This document shows positions 1-5,403 of a stretch of DNA of 9,843 bases, piece by piece. The position numbers and the translations under genes were made by a program. The notes beneath the pieces are model-generated. The model had not been told where the DNA came from and searched no databases. It was given only the letters and a program-made list of their open reading frames with translations. The stretch's first letter is position 1, and the number at the start of each line of letters is the position of its first letter. Origin of the DNA: Cytophagales bacterium (GTDB taxonomy: Bacteria > Bacteroidota > Bacteroidia > Cytophagales > Spirosomataceae); contig JABMMK010000270.1 of NCBI GenBank assembly GCA_013205605.1, positions 1-9,843 on the forward strand, given 5' to 3'.

Positions 1-254
1 AAATCTATTTTTTGAAAAGTATGCGCCGTTTTGTCGATGGTTTGTTGGGCAAATGCCTCATCCGAAACATCGCCCACAAAATATAAGGGTCGATGACCTA
101 TTTCTGTTATTTCGGCTGCCAAATCTTTTAATTCACCTTGGCCTCGCGCGACAATGGATAATTGGAAATTATTTTTGGCTAACAATAGCGCTAGTGCACG
201 TCCAATTCCCTTGGAGGCTCCTGTGATGATGGCGGTTTTTATTTGGGATTGCAT
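1..254 (-). CDS. Short-chain dehydrogenase/reductase (SDR), N-terminal part
   Basis: Reading the minus strand from the ATG at 254 gives 84 codons that run off the left edge of the window, so only the N-terminal third of a usual ~250-residue SDR is present. It opens with beta-strand 1 and the cofactor loop TGASKGIG at residues 11-18, the classical Gly-rich Rossmann signature. Lys15 in the loop and Arg37 just after beta-strand 2 (SIVARG) are the pattern that usually favours NADP(H) over NAD(H); this cofactor preference is inference. GDVSD near residue 62 fits the adenine-contacting Asp of classical SDRs. The catalytic Ser-Tyr-Lys lies outside the window, so the substrate cannot be judged. No signal peptide, so cytoplasmic. 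It is transcribed divergently from the CBS-domain gene. The family call is secure, the specific function unknown. Confidence 0.9.
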   Translation of the reverse strand, partial: MQSQIKTAIITGASKGIGRALALLLAKNNFQLSIVARGQGELKDLAAEITEIGHRPLYFVGDVSDEAFAQQTIDKTAHTFQKID

Positions 255-426
255 TTTCTATTTGGATTAAATATGGTGTATAAATTTATTGTTTTATTAT
301 TTTATTATCAGATATAATTTCAATTAATGATTTAATTTGAAAAATTGATTTAAATATTTAAAATGCATTTAATTGTAATATATTTTTATTAATTTAAATA
401 ATTCCAATAAAATTAAATCTAAAGCC
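255..426. promoter_or_regulatory. AT-rich divergent spacer between the SDR and CBS genes
   Basis: This 172-base spacer separates two genes that read away from each other, so it must hold both promoters unless transcription enters from outside. It is extremely AT-rich. Two palindromes sit side by side: TTTAAATATTTAAA at 349-362 and AAATGCATTT at 361-370. Both are low-complexity and may be chance. I could not find a convincing TAnnTTTG box on either strand. No Shine-Dalgarno-like sequence precedes the CBS start, only AAAGCC directly before the ATG, as is common in Bacteroidota. Confidence 0.4.
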
Positions 427-855
427 ATGAAAAAAGTCATTGACATATTGGCCAAAAAAGGGTCTAACGTAATTTCAGTTTCTCCTGAAGCAAAAATCAT
501 TTCAGCCTTGCAGATTATGCAGGAGAAGAACATAGGTTCTGTAGTGGTGATTCAAGAGGGCAAGTATATGGGTATTTTGACGGAGCGCGATTATGCCAGA
601 AAAGTAATTTTATTAGACAAAAACTCATCAGATACCTCAGTAGCAGAAATTATGACGACTGATTTGCCTTTGATCGATCGAACCACTAGCCTTGAATCTT
701 GCATGGTTATCATGTCGGAGAAAAACATTCGATATTTACCTGTCGTGGAAGAGGGGGAACTCATGGGAATTATTTCGATCAATGATTTAATTCGATCTAC
801 GATTCAAAATCATTTAGAAATGATCGAGCATCTTAAGAATTACATTCATACCTAA
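427..855 (+). CDS. Tandem CBS-domain protein
   Basis: A 142-residue soluble protein that is almost entirely one Bateman module. The first CBS domain covers about residues 10-65 and ends in GILTERD (49-55); the second covers about 72-128 and ends in GIISIND (114-120). Each keeps the T/S-x-x-D pattern (Thr52/Asp55, Ser117/Asp120) that in CBS pairs often contacts the ribose of a bound adenine nucleotide. There is no fused enzyme or membrane domain, so it is a stand-alone sensor-type CBS protein; ligand and partner are not known from the sequence. The lipid kinase begins on the very next base after its TAA stop, so the two are almost certainly cotranscribed and perhaps translationally coupled. 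Stand-alone CBS proteins of this size are common in Bacteroidota. Family secure, role open. Confidence 0.9.
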   Translation: MKKVIDILAKKGSNVISVSPEAKIISALQIMQEKNIGSVVVIQEGKYMGILTERDYARKVILLDKNSSDTSVAEIMTTDLPLIDRTTSLESCMVIMSEKNIRYLPVVEEGELMGIISINDLIRSTIQNHLEMIEHLKNYIHT

Positions 856-1722
856 ATGAAGACAAACATTGACCTTAAAAAGATTTGTTTTTTAGTAAAT
901 CCACAGAAAAGTAACATTAAACCTTATTATGAATGGGTTTTGGCTGAAGTAGCTGAAAAAAGACCTACATGGTTCATTCATTTATTTCATCAACAATGGC
1001 CTGCCGACTTACAAAATTTTGACGAAGTTTGGGTCATGGGGGGCGATGGTACCTTCAATTATTTTGTCAATAAATATCCCACATGCTCTATTCCCATAGG
1101 TTTATTTGAAGGGGGGACCGGAAATGATTTTCATTGGAAAGTTTTCGGCAAAATTTCAAAAAAAGAACATTTGGACCATATTTTGAATGGCCATGCAGCG
1201 AGTTACGACGCTGGACAGGTTAATGACATGATCTTTTTAAATGGCGTGGGGATCGGCATTGAAGGGGATGTGCTGAAATCGATGCAGGCCATTCGATTTA
1301 TGGGTGGAACTTTAGGGTATTATTTGGCGGCGATACCCCAACTATTTAAATTTAAATCCTATGAGATTAGCTTTGATCGCGGAGGAAAAACAATCGTTAA
1401 GAAAGTATTTTTGTGCATGATTTTTAATTCCTCCAGAGCAGGAGGTGGATTTCATTTTTTTCCGATGGCCTCCATTCAAGATGGTGCATTAAATATGATG
1501 TTATGCAATCCAATCGCCATTATTAAGCGTATTTTCTATATGCCATTAATTCAAAAAGGCATGCATGTGAACTATTCTTTTTTGGAATTCTCTACCATTC
1601 AAGCAACCCGTATCGAATGCAATCGGGTTTTATGTGCCAGTGTAGATGGAGAAGTTTTAGCCTCGGATACTTTTGATTTTAAAATTCTTCCTGCTAAATT
1701 CGACTATATTGTCCCAAATTAA
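856..1722 (+). CDS. Diacylglycerol kinase-family (YegS/BmrU-like) lipid kinase
   Basis: A 288-residue protein with the catalytic fold of the DAGK/YegS lipid kinases, which phosphorylate diacylglycerol or a related lipid with ATP at the inner face of the membrane. The N-terminal strand LVNP (13-16) leads to the nucleotide-binding GGDGT at 62-66. The second conserved loop, GGTGNDF, is at 86-92. The C-terminal beta-sandwich carries the family's DGE motif at 264-266 (SVDGEVL). Length is typical or slightly short. There is no signal peptide or membrane segment, so it should be cytoplasmic and peripheral to the membrane. The start is the ATG at 856, directly after the CBS stop, with no gap. It could act on diacylglycerol, a sphingoid base or another lipid; the sequence does not decide, and sphingolipid-making Bacteroidota make the second option reasonable. 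Confidence 0.88.
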   Translation: MKTNIDLKKICFLVNPQKSNIKPYYEWVLAEVAEKRPTWFIHLFHQQWPADLQNFDEVWVMGGDGTFNYFVNKYPTCSIPIGLFEGGTGNDFHWKVFGKISKKEHLDHILNGHAASYDAGQVNDMIFLNGVGIGIEGDVLKSMQAIRFMGGTLGYYLAAIPQLFKFKSYEISFDRGGKTIVKKVFLCMIFNSSRAGGGFHFFPMASIQDGALNMMLCNPIAIIKRIFYMPLIQKGMHVNYSFLEFSTIQATRIECNRVLCASVDGEVLASDTFDFKILPAKFDYIVPN

Positions 1723-1741
1723 TCGCATAAATTTTAAATAC

Positions 1742-3175
1742 ATGATTCATAAATTTTTATTTTTAATTCTGTTGTCTATCCTTTCATGGGGAGCTAATTC
1801 TCAGGATCTCGACAAAAAAAAGGCCATCGCTCGCATCGCTAAATTGGAATCAACTTATGGCCAAATGGCACAAAAAATATGGAGTTTGGCCGAGGTGGGT
1901 TATAAGGAAAAGCAAAGTTCATTATTGCTTCAGGAAACATTAAAACAAGCTGGATTTACTATTGAAGCAGGTGTAGCTGATATACCAACGGCCTTTGTGG
2001 CGACTTTTGGCCAGGGAAAACCAGTCATTGGGATCATGGCAGAATATGATGCTTTGCCTGGTTTATCACAAGATAGTATCCCTGTTAAACGTTCTTTAGG
2101 GGGTAATTCAGGACATGCTTGCGGCCATCATTTGTTTGGCACAGGTTCTGTGGCTGCGGCCATAGCGGTCAAAGATTGGATGAAAGAAACGGGTCAAAAA
2201 GGCACCATTAAATTGTATGGTTGTCCGGCTGAGGAAGGTGGCGCTGGCAAAGTTTACATGGTCCGAGCAGGTTTATTTTCTCAGGCGGATGTCATTTTGC
2301 ACTGGCATCCCAACGATGAAAATACGGTGGCAGCATCTTCTTCGCTGGCCAATAAAGCGGGTAAATTTCGTTTTTATGGCTTATCGTCACATGCGGCTGC
2401 CTCACCTGAAAGAGGCCGTTCTGCCTTAGATGCGGTGGAGGCGATGAATTATATGGTCAATATGATGCGCGAACATGTACCTGCGTCCACAAGAATTCAT
2501 TATGTGATCACGAATGGGGGCAAGGCTCCTAATATTGTTCCAGATTTTGCAGAGGTATATTATTACATTCGCTCCCCAAATCGAAACGTTGTTTTTGATG
2601 TTTGGGACCGAGTTGAAAAGGCCGCTGAAGGAGCTGCCTTAGGTACTGGAACTAAATTCGAAGTGGAACTGATCAGTGGGGTATATGAGATTTTACCCAA
2701 TGAACGTTTAGCGGAGACCATGTCAGCTAATTTAAAGATAGTAGGAGGCTACACTCTTTCGCCTACAGAAACTGCTTTCGCGAAGCAGCTCCAACAAACC
2801 TCTGGGATGGAGCCCATGGATTTAAATACAACCAATCAAGTATTTTTAAATCGACCAGATCCGAGTTCCGGTGGGTCCACGGATGTGGGCGATGTGTCAT
2901 GGATGGTGCCAACCATCGGTTTAGGAACTGCTACTTGGGTGCCTGGGACGTCAGCACATAGTTGGCAAGCCGTCGCCTCCGGCGGAACCAGTATAGGCCG
3001 AAAAGGAATGATGGTCGCAGCAAAAACCATTGCTTTGACGGCTATTGACCTATTCAAAAACCCTAAAATGATTCAAGAAGCGACGGATGAATGGACTAAA
3101 AAACGAGGCGTGGATTTCCAATATAAGTCCCTGTTAGGAAACCGTAAGCCCGCTTTAAATTATCGAGATAATTAG
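1742..3175 (+). CDS. Exported M20-family amidohydrolase (AbgB-like)
   Basis: A 477-residue metallo-amidohydrolase of peptidase family M20, most like the M20D branch with p-aminobenzoyl-glutamate hydrolase subunit B. I chose the ATG at 1742 rather than the in-frame one at 1673 because it opens a clean signal peptide (Lys4, a Leu/Ile-rich core, cleavage near ANS-Q) and clears the lipid kinase stop at 1722. Likely metal ligands are visible: Cys127 and His129 in HACGHH (125-130), Glu164/Glu165 in CPAEEGG, one of His187/His189 in HWHP, and His406 in AHSWQ. The central SHAAASPERGRSALDA stretch and APNIVPDFAEV belong to the lid/dimerisation domain. The signal peptide predicts a periplasmic enzyme hydrolysing an amide-linked amino acid conjugate; the substrate is unknown. 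The 19-base gap to the kinase gene suggests one operon, though the functions do not obviously connect. Confidence 0.88.
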   Translation: MIHKFLFLILLSILSWGANSQDLDKKKAIARIAKLESTYGQMAQKIWSLAEVGYKEKQSSLLLQETLKQAGFTIEAGVADIPTAFVATFGQGKPVIGIMAEYDALPGLSQDSIPVKRSLGGNSGHACGHHLFGTGSVAAAIAVKDWMKETGQKGTIKLYGCPAEEGGAGKVYMVRAGLFSQADVILHWHPNDENTVAASSSLANKAGKFRFYGLSSHAAASPERGRSALDAVEAMNYMVNMMREHVPASTRIHYVITNGGKAPNIVPDFAEVYYYIRSPNRNVVFDVWDRVEKAAEGAALGTGTKFEVELISGVYEILPNERLAETMSANLKIVGGYTLSPTETAFAKQLQQTSGMEPMDLNTTNQVFLNRPDPSSGGSTDVGDVSWMVPTIGLGTATWVPGTSAHSWQAVASGGTSIGRKGMMVAAKTIALTAIDLFKNPKMIQEATDEWTKKRGVDFQYKSLLGNRKPALNYRDN

Positions 3176-3344
3176 TTTGCCCAAATAGTTTAAAATCAAT
3201 TTTCTTAAGAAAGAATTTAAAATATAGTTCTTGAATATGATTCCAATGCTTTCATTTTTACAAATATTATCAAAGAAGCCGCCGGAGGCGTATTGCTCAA
3301 AAGGAAGGGAGATCATTAATTTTTTTGTAATTTTTCAAATGCCT
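3176..3344. other. Non-coding spacer downstream of the amidohydrolase
   Basis: This is most of the 218-base gap between the amidohydrolase and arsR. It holds a perfect 12-base palindrome, TTTCTTAAGAAA, at 3201-3212, which has no loop and no following T-run and so is not a normal terminator. A small GC-rich patch at 3278-3290 contains the 4-base stem CGCC-GGA-GGCG in otherwise AT-rich DNA. Two short open frames cross the region (plus 3237-3365, 42 codons; minus 3155-3316, 53 codons), neither of which I can recognise. I see no clear intrinsic terminator for the upstream operon. Confidence 0.4.
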
Positions 3345-3376
3345 CTTGTAATCCAAAATCATTAATCGTAATATTG
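3345..3376 (+). promoter_or_regulatory. Candidate Bacteroidota-type promoter of the ars cluster
   Basis: CTTG at 3345-3348 and TAATATTG at 3369-3376 are spaced 24 bases start to start, close to the Bacteroidota -33 TTTG / -7 TAnnTTTG arrangement. The -7 box matches five of six specified bases and the -33 box three of four. Transcription would begin about 10-13 bases before the arsR ATG. The match is suggestive only, because such boxes are frequent in AT-rich DNA, but its overlap with a palindrome strengthens it. Confidence 0.4.
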
Positions 3377-3382
3377 CAATAT
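3365..3382. promoter_or_regulatory. Candidate ArsR operator palindrome
   Basis: Two overlapping dyads lie here. ATATTGCAATAT at 3371-3382 is a perfect 12-base palindrome. ATCGTAATATTGCAAT at 3365-3380 is an imperfect 16-base dyad (12 of 16 positions symmetric) centred on AATATT. The element overlaps the proposed -7 box and ends 11 bases before the arsR start, the expected place for an autorepressing ArsR-family winged-helix dimer to block RNA polymerase. Binding itself is inference. Confidence 0.5.
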
Positions 3383-3393
3383 AATAATATGTC

Positions 3394-3729
3394 ATGGGGA
3401 TTACCAAAACCGATTTATTTTCAATGGAACAGAATGCCATGGCACACATGGCTAAGGTTTTAGGTCATCCAGCCCGAATAGCCATATTGCAGTATTTAGT
3501 TAGGTCAACTACCTGCATCAATGGGGATTTGGTTCAGGAATTGGGACTCGCCCAGGCAACTATTTCCCAGCATTTACGTGAATTAAAAGAAATCGGATTT
3601 ATTCAAGGAACGATTGAAGGGGTATCCGTTTGTTATTGCATTAATCCAGAAAAATGGGCGGAGTTTAGCCATTTATTTGGAGCATTTTTTGATGATTATT
3701 ATGTTACACAAAAATCTAACTGTTGTTAA
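3394..3729 (+). CDS. arsR: ArsR-family metalloregulatory repressor
   Basis: A 111-residue winged-helix repressor of the ArsR/SmtB family, expected to bind as a dimer at its own promoter and to be released by trivalent arsenic. AKVLGHPARIAIL (20-32) is the typical first helical region; the recognition helix is LAQATISQHLRELK (52-65), followed by the wing through IQGTIEGVSVCYCI (70-83). Cysteines available for As(III) are Cys41, Cys80, Cys82, Cys110 and Cys111. The classical CxC pair of the alpha-3 site appears as Cys41-Ile-Asn43, so one ligand is replaced, and the Cys80/Cys82 and terminal Cys110-Cys111 pairs may supply the others; that geometry is inference. It heads a tight cluster: the next gene starts two bases after its stop. 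A palindrome just upstream fits autoregulation. Confidence 0.93.
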   Translation: MGITKTDLFSMEQNAMAHMAKVLGHPARIAILQYLVRSTTCINGDLVQELGLAQATISQHLRELKEIGFIQGTIEGVSVCYCINPEKWAEFSHLFGAFFDDYYVTQKSNCC

Positions 3730-3731
3730 TT

Positions 3732-4238
3732 ATGAGCTTTCCTCGCATGCATGTGTCACTTTATGTCAGCAATTTAGCGGCTTCAGTGAATTTTTATACC
3801 ACTTTTTTTGGACAGCCGGCTAATAAGGTAAAGCCAGGTTACGCAAAATATATTTTAGATAATCCCTCTTTAATTATATCATTTATTGAAAACCCCGAAC
3901 GAGTTCAGCAAAATTTTGGGCACCTAGGTTTTCAAATGGAAACCTTTGAAGAAATGTCTAATCTATTAGATAAAGCACGAGCTCAAGGAATAGTATCTAA
4001 GGAGGAAATTGGTACCTCTTGCTGCTATGCGATTCAAGATAAATTTTGGGCCACAGATCCCGATGGTGTTCAATGGGAAGTTTACTACTTCCATGAGGAT
4101 GCTGAATTTAATGATCCACATTATGCTTTACAGGACGCGTCAGCTTGCTGCATGCCCCCCGTTTCTCAAAAAGAACAAATAAACGTATCTGAATTAACGA
4201 CCGTTAACACATGCGCACCAGGTTCCGGTTGTTGCTAA
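3732..4238 (+). CDS. arsI: ArsI/CadI-family vicinal-oxygen-chelate metalloenzyme (C-As lyase type)
   Basis: A 168-residue protein of the glyoxalase/vicinal-oxygen-chelate fold, closest to ArsI, the Fe(II)- and O2-dependent lyase that demethylates trivalent methylarsonous acid to arsenite, and to the related cadmium-induced CadI. The Fe(II) triad expected from ArsI is in place: His7, His64 and Glu116 (WEVYYF). The vicinal Cys97-Cys98 in TSCCYA matches the pair that binds the trivalent arsenical. A Cys-rich tail follows (Cys139-Cys140, Cys161, Cys167-Cys168). I took the ATG at 3732 rather than the in-frame TTG at 3723, since it follows the arsR stop by two bases and begins directly with the beta-strand carrying His7. 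The neighbours arsR and an arsenate reductase favour arsenic over cadmium as the substrate. Confidence 0.9.
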   Translation: MSFPRMHVSLYVSNLAASVNFYTTFFGQPANKVKPGYAKYILDNPSLIISFIENPERVQQNFGHLGFQMETFEEMSNLLDKARAQGIVSKEEIGTSCCYAIQDKFWATDPDGVQWEVYYFHEDAEFNDPHYALQDASACCMPPVSQKEQINVSELTTVNTCAPGSGCC

Positions 4239-4249
4239 TTGAATATGAG

Positions 4250-4849
4250 ATGAATACTAAGTTAAACGAAAACATAGAAACAATTTTATCGCTTGAAATA
4301 TCTGATGAGCGTAAATCTGTTCTTCAACCCTTAATCGATTACATCAAATCAAAGCGTGAGAAGGGTCAGCCCATCCGACTCAATTTCATTTGCACGCATA
4401 ATTCACGGCGATCACAATTTTCCCAAATTTGGGCACAAACGGCTGCGGATTATTTTGAAATACCAGCTTTTTGCTATTCGGGGGGTGTCGAAGTCACTGC
4501 TTGTAATGAACGAACCATACATTCTTTAGAACGTTCAGGCTTTATCATTTCCAAGCATGGCCACTCAAATCCTATCTATTTTATTTTGCATGAAAAAGAC
4601 GCCAGACCCATCATCGTCTTTTCAAAATTGTATGACGATGTCATTAATCCCCATGGTATTTTTGCCACGATTATGACGTGCTCACATGCAGATGAAAATT
4701 GTCCTTTTATCCCTGGCTCCGAAGCAAGAATCCCCGTGCGATACGAGGATCCTAAGGAGTTTGACGATACTAATCTTGAGTCTCAAAAATATGACGAACG
4801 TTCCAAACAAATCGCCAGCGAAATGTTTTACGTTTTTTCAAGGGTTTAA
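4250..4849 (+). CDS. arsC: LMW-phosphatase-fold arsenate reductase with N-terminal extension
   Basis: A 199-residue cytoplasmic protein with the low-molecular-weight tyrosine-phosphatase fold, predicted to reduce arsenate to arsenite. The anion loop is CTHNSRRS at 48-55, with nucleophile Cys48 and Arg54 (CX5R). MTCSHADENCP (142-152) supplies Cys144 and Cys151, and the general acid is Asp167 in YEDP. The seven-residue Cys spacing and the 16-residue distance to Asp match the Cys82/Cys89/Asp105 relay of the thioredoxin-coupled staphylococcal pI258 ArsC, which argues for reductase rather than phosphatase. It is longer than pI258 ArsC (131 residues): about 42 helical residues precede the catalytic strand and there is extra material before the Cys pair. 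The in-frame ATG at 4211 would overlap arsI by 28 bases; the ATG at 4250 leaves an 11-base gap and begins a plausible helix. Such proteins are often annotated simply as protein-tyrosine phosphatase. Confidence 0.85.
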   Translation: MNTKLNENIETILSLEISDERKSVLQPLIDYIKSKREKGQPIRLNFICTHNSRRSQFSQIWAQTAADYFEIPAFCYSGGVEVTACNERTIHSLERSGFIISKHGHSNPIYFILHEKDARPIIVFSKLYDDVINPHGIFATIMTCSHADENCPFIPGSEARIPVRYEDPKEFDDTNLESQKYDERSKQIASEMFYVFSRV

Positions 4850-4850
4850 A

Positions 4851-5276
4851 TTAACTGGTGTGGTCTCTGACGATGAGCCAACGGCCCTTAATTTTTTTCA
4901 TTAGAATAGTGAAATATCCACCCACATCTCCTTTTTTAGGGCGAATTAATTGCCATTTTCCCAATATCCATGCCGTTTTACCAGCCGTTACGTCGATTTC
5001 CTTGATGTCAAACGTTAAATTCCCCATCGTTTCCTGATCTGGATACGTGGTGAGGTATCGTTGTAAAGTTGCTTTCCAGCCACTTGTAATGCCATTTTTG
5101 CCAATAAACTTGAGGTCTTCCGATTTTTCGTAGTATTCCATGAATCCAGGAACATCCCCCTTGTTCCATAAGTTTACTTGTGTTTTTAGCACAAGCTCAA
5201 TTTCCTTTTGTTCCGTATTCGCCTGGCTGAGTAAGGAATGTAAAGGCAATAAAATCAATAGAATAAACAATTTCAT
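4851..5276 (-). CDS. Exported SnoaL/DUF4440-like protein (NTF2 fold)
   Basis: A 141-residue protein whose mature part resembles the DUF4440/SnoaL_3 group of the NTF2-like fold. After a helix with LWNKGDVPGFMEYY (36-49) come strands typical of the cone-shaped fold, including WILGKWQL (103-110), and the C-terminus GRWLIVRDHTS matches the WxIxxDHTS ending common in this group. The ATG at 5276 starts a signal peptide (Lys2, a Leu/Ile-rich core, cleavage near Ser17-Gln18 or Ala19); the in-frame ATG at 5333 would add 19 residues ahead of it and is unlikely. Proteins like this are small secreted or periplasmic factors with no assigned reaction, so no function is claimed. It runs convergently with arsC, their stops one base apart (4850), and divergently from the sugar dehydrogenase, whose upstream spacer it shares. 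Confidence 0.75.
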   Translation of the reverse strand: MKLFILLILLPLHSLLSQANTEQKEIELVLKTQVNLWNKGDVPGFMEYYEKSEDLKFIGKNGITSGWKATLQRYLTTYPDQETMGNLTFDIKEIDVTAGKTAWILGKWQLIRPKKGDVGGYFTILMKKIKGRWLIVRDHTS

Positions 5277-5403
5277 AGATCCTAAGGTTAGTGAAAGACA
5301 AATTTGTCGACAAATATTCAATTTTGGTAGCAATATAAATGCTAAATTTTTAATTGATTGATTATTGTATCATTTTTGTTGAATAATTAAATCTACCTAT
5401 TTT
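5277..5403. promoter_or_regulatory. Divergent promoter region with a 14-base palindrome
   Basis: This 127-base spacer must start transcription both ways, toward the DUF4440-like gene and the sugar dehydrogenase. It contains the perfect palindrome ATTTGTCGACAAAT at 5302-5315, 26 bases from the minus-strand start codon. On the plus strand CATTTTTG at 5371-5378 matches five of six specified bases of TAnnTTTG, with TTTT at 5347-5350 at the right distance for a weak -33 element, implying a leader of about 20 bases before the ATG at 5404. The promoter call is tentative; the palindrome is plainly seen. Confidence 0.4.

Noticed and set aside
1673..1741. 23-residue N-terminal extension of the amidohydrolase from an in-frame ATG at 1673
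   Set aside because: It overlaps the lipid kinase and would bury the signal peptide that begins cleanly at 1742.
3155..3316. 53-codon minus-strand open frame overlapping the amidohydrolase end
   Set aside because: No recognisable family and overlaps a real gene; mentioned only as part of the spacer finding.
3237..3365. 42-codon plus-strand open frame before arsR
   Set aside because: No recognisable domain, it runs into the proposed promoter/operator, and length is within chance for this spacer.
4211..4249. 13-residue extension of ArsC from the ATG at 4211
   Set aside because: It would overlap arsI by 28 bases in another frame and the added residues look like shadow translation of the arsI Cys-rich tail.
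5277..5333. 19-residue extension of the DUF4440-like protein
   Set aside because: It would place a polar, Cys-containing stretch ahead of an otherwise standard signal peptide and would read through the palindrome.
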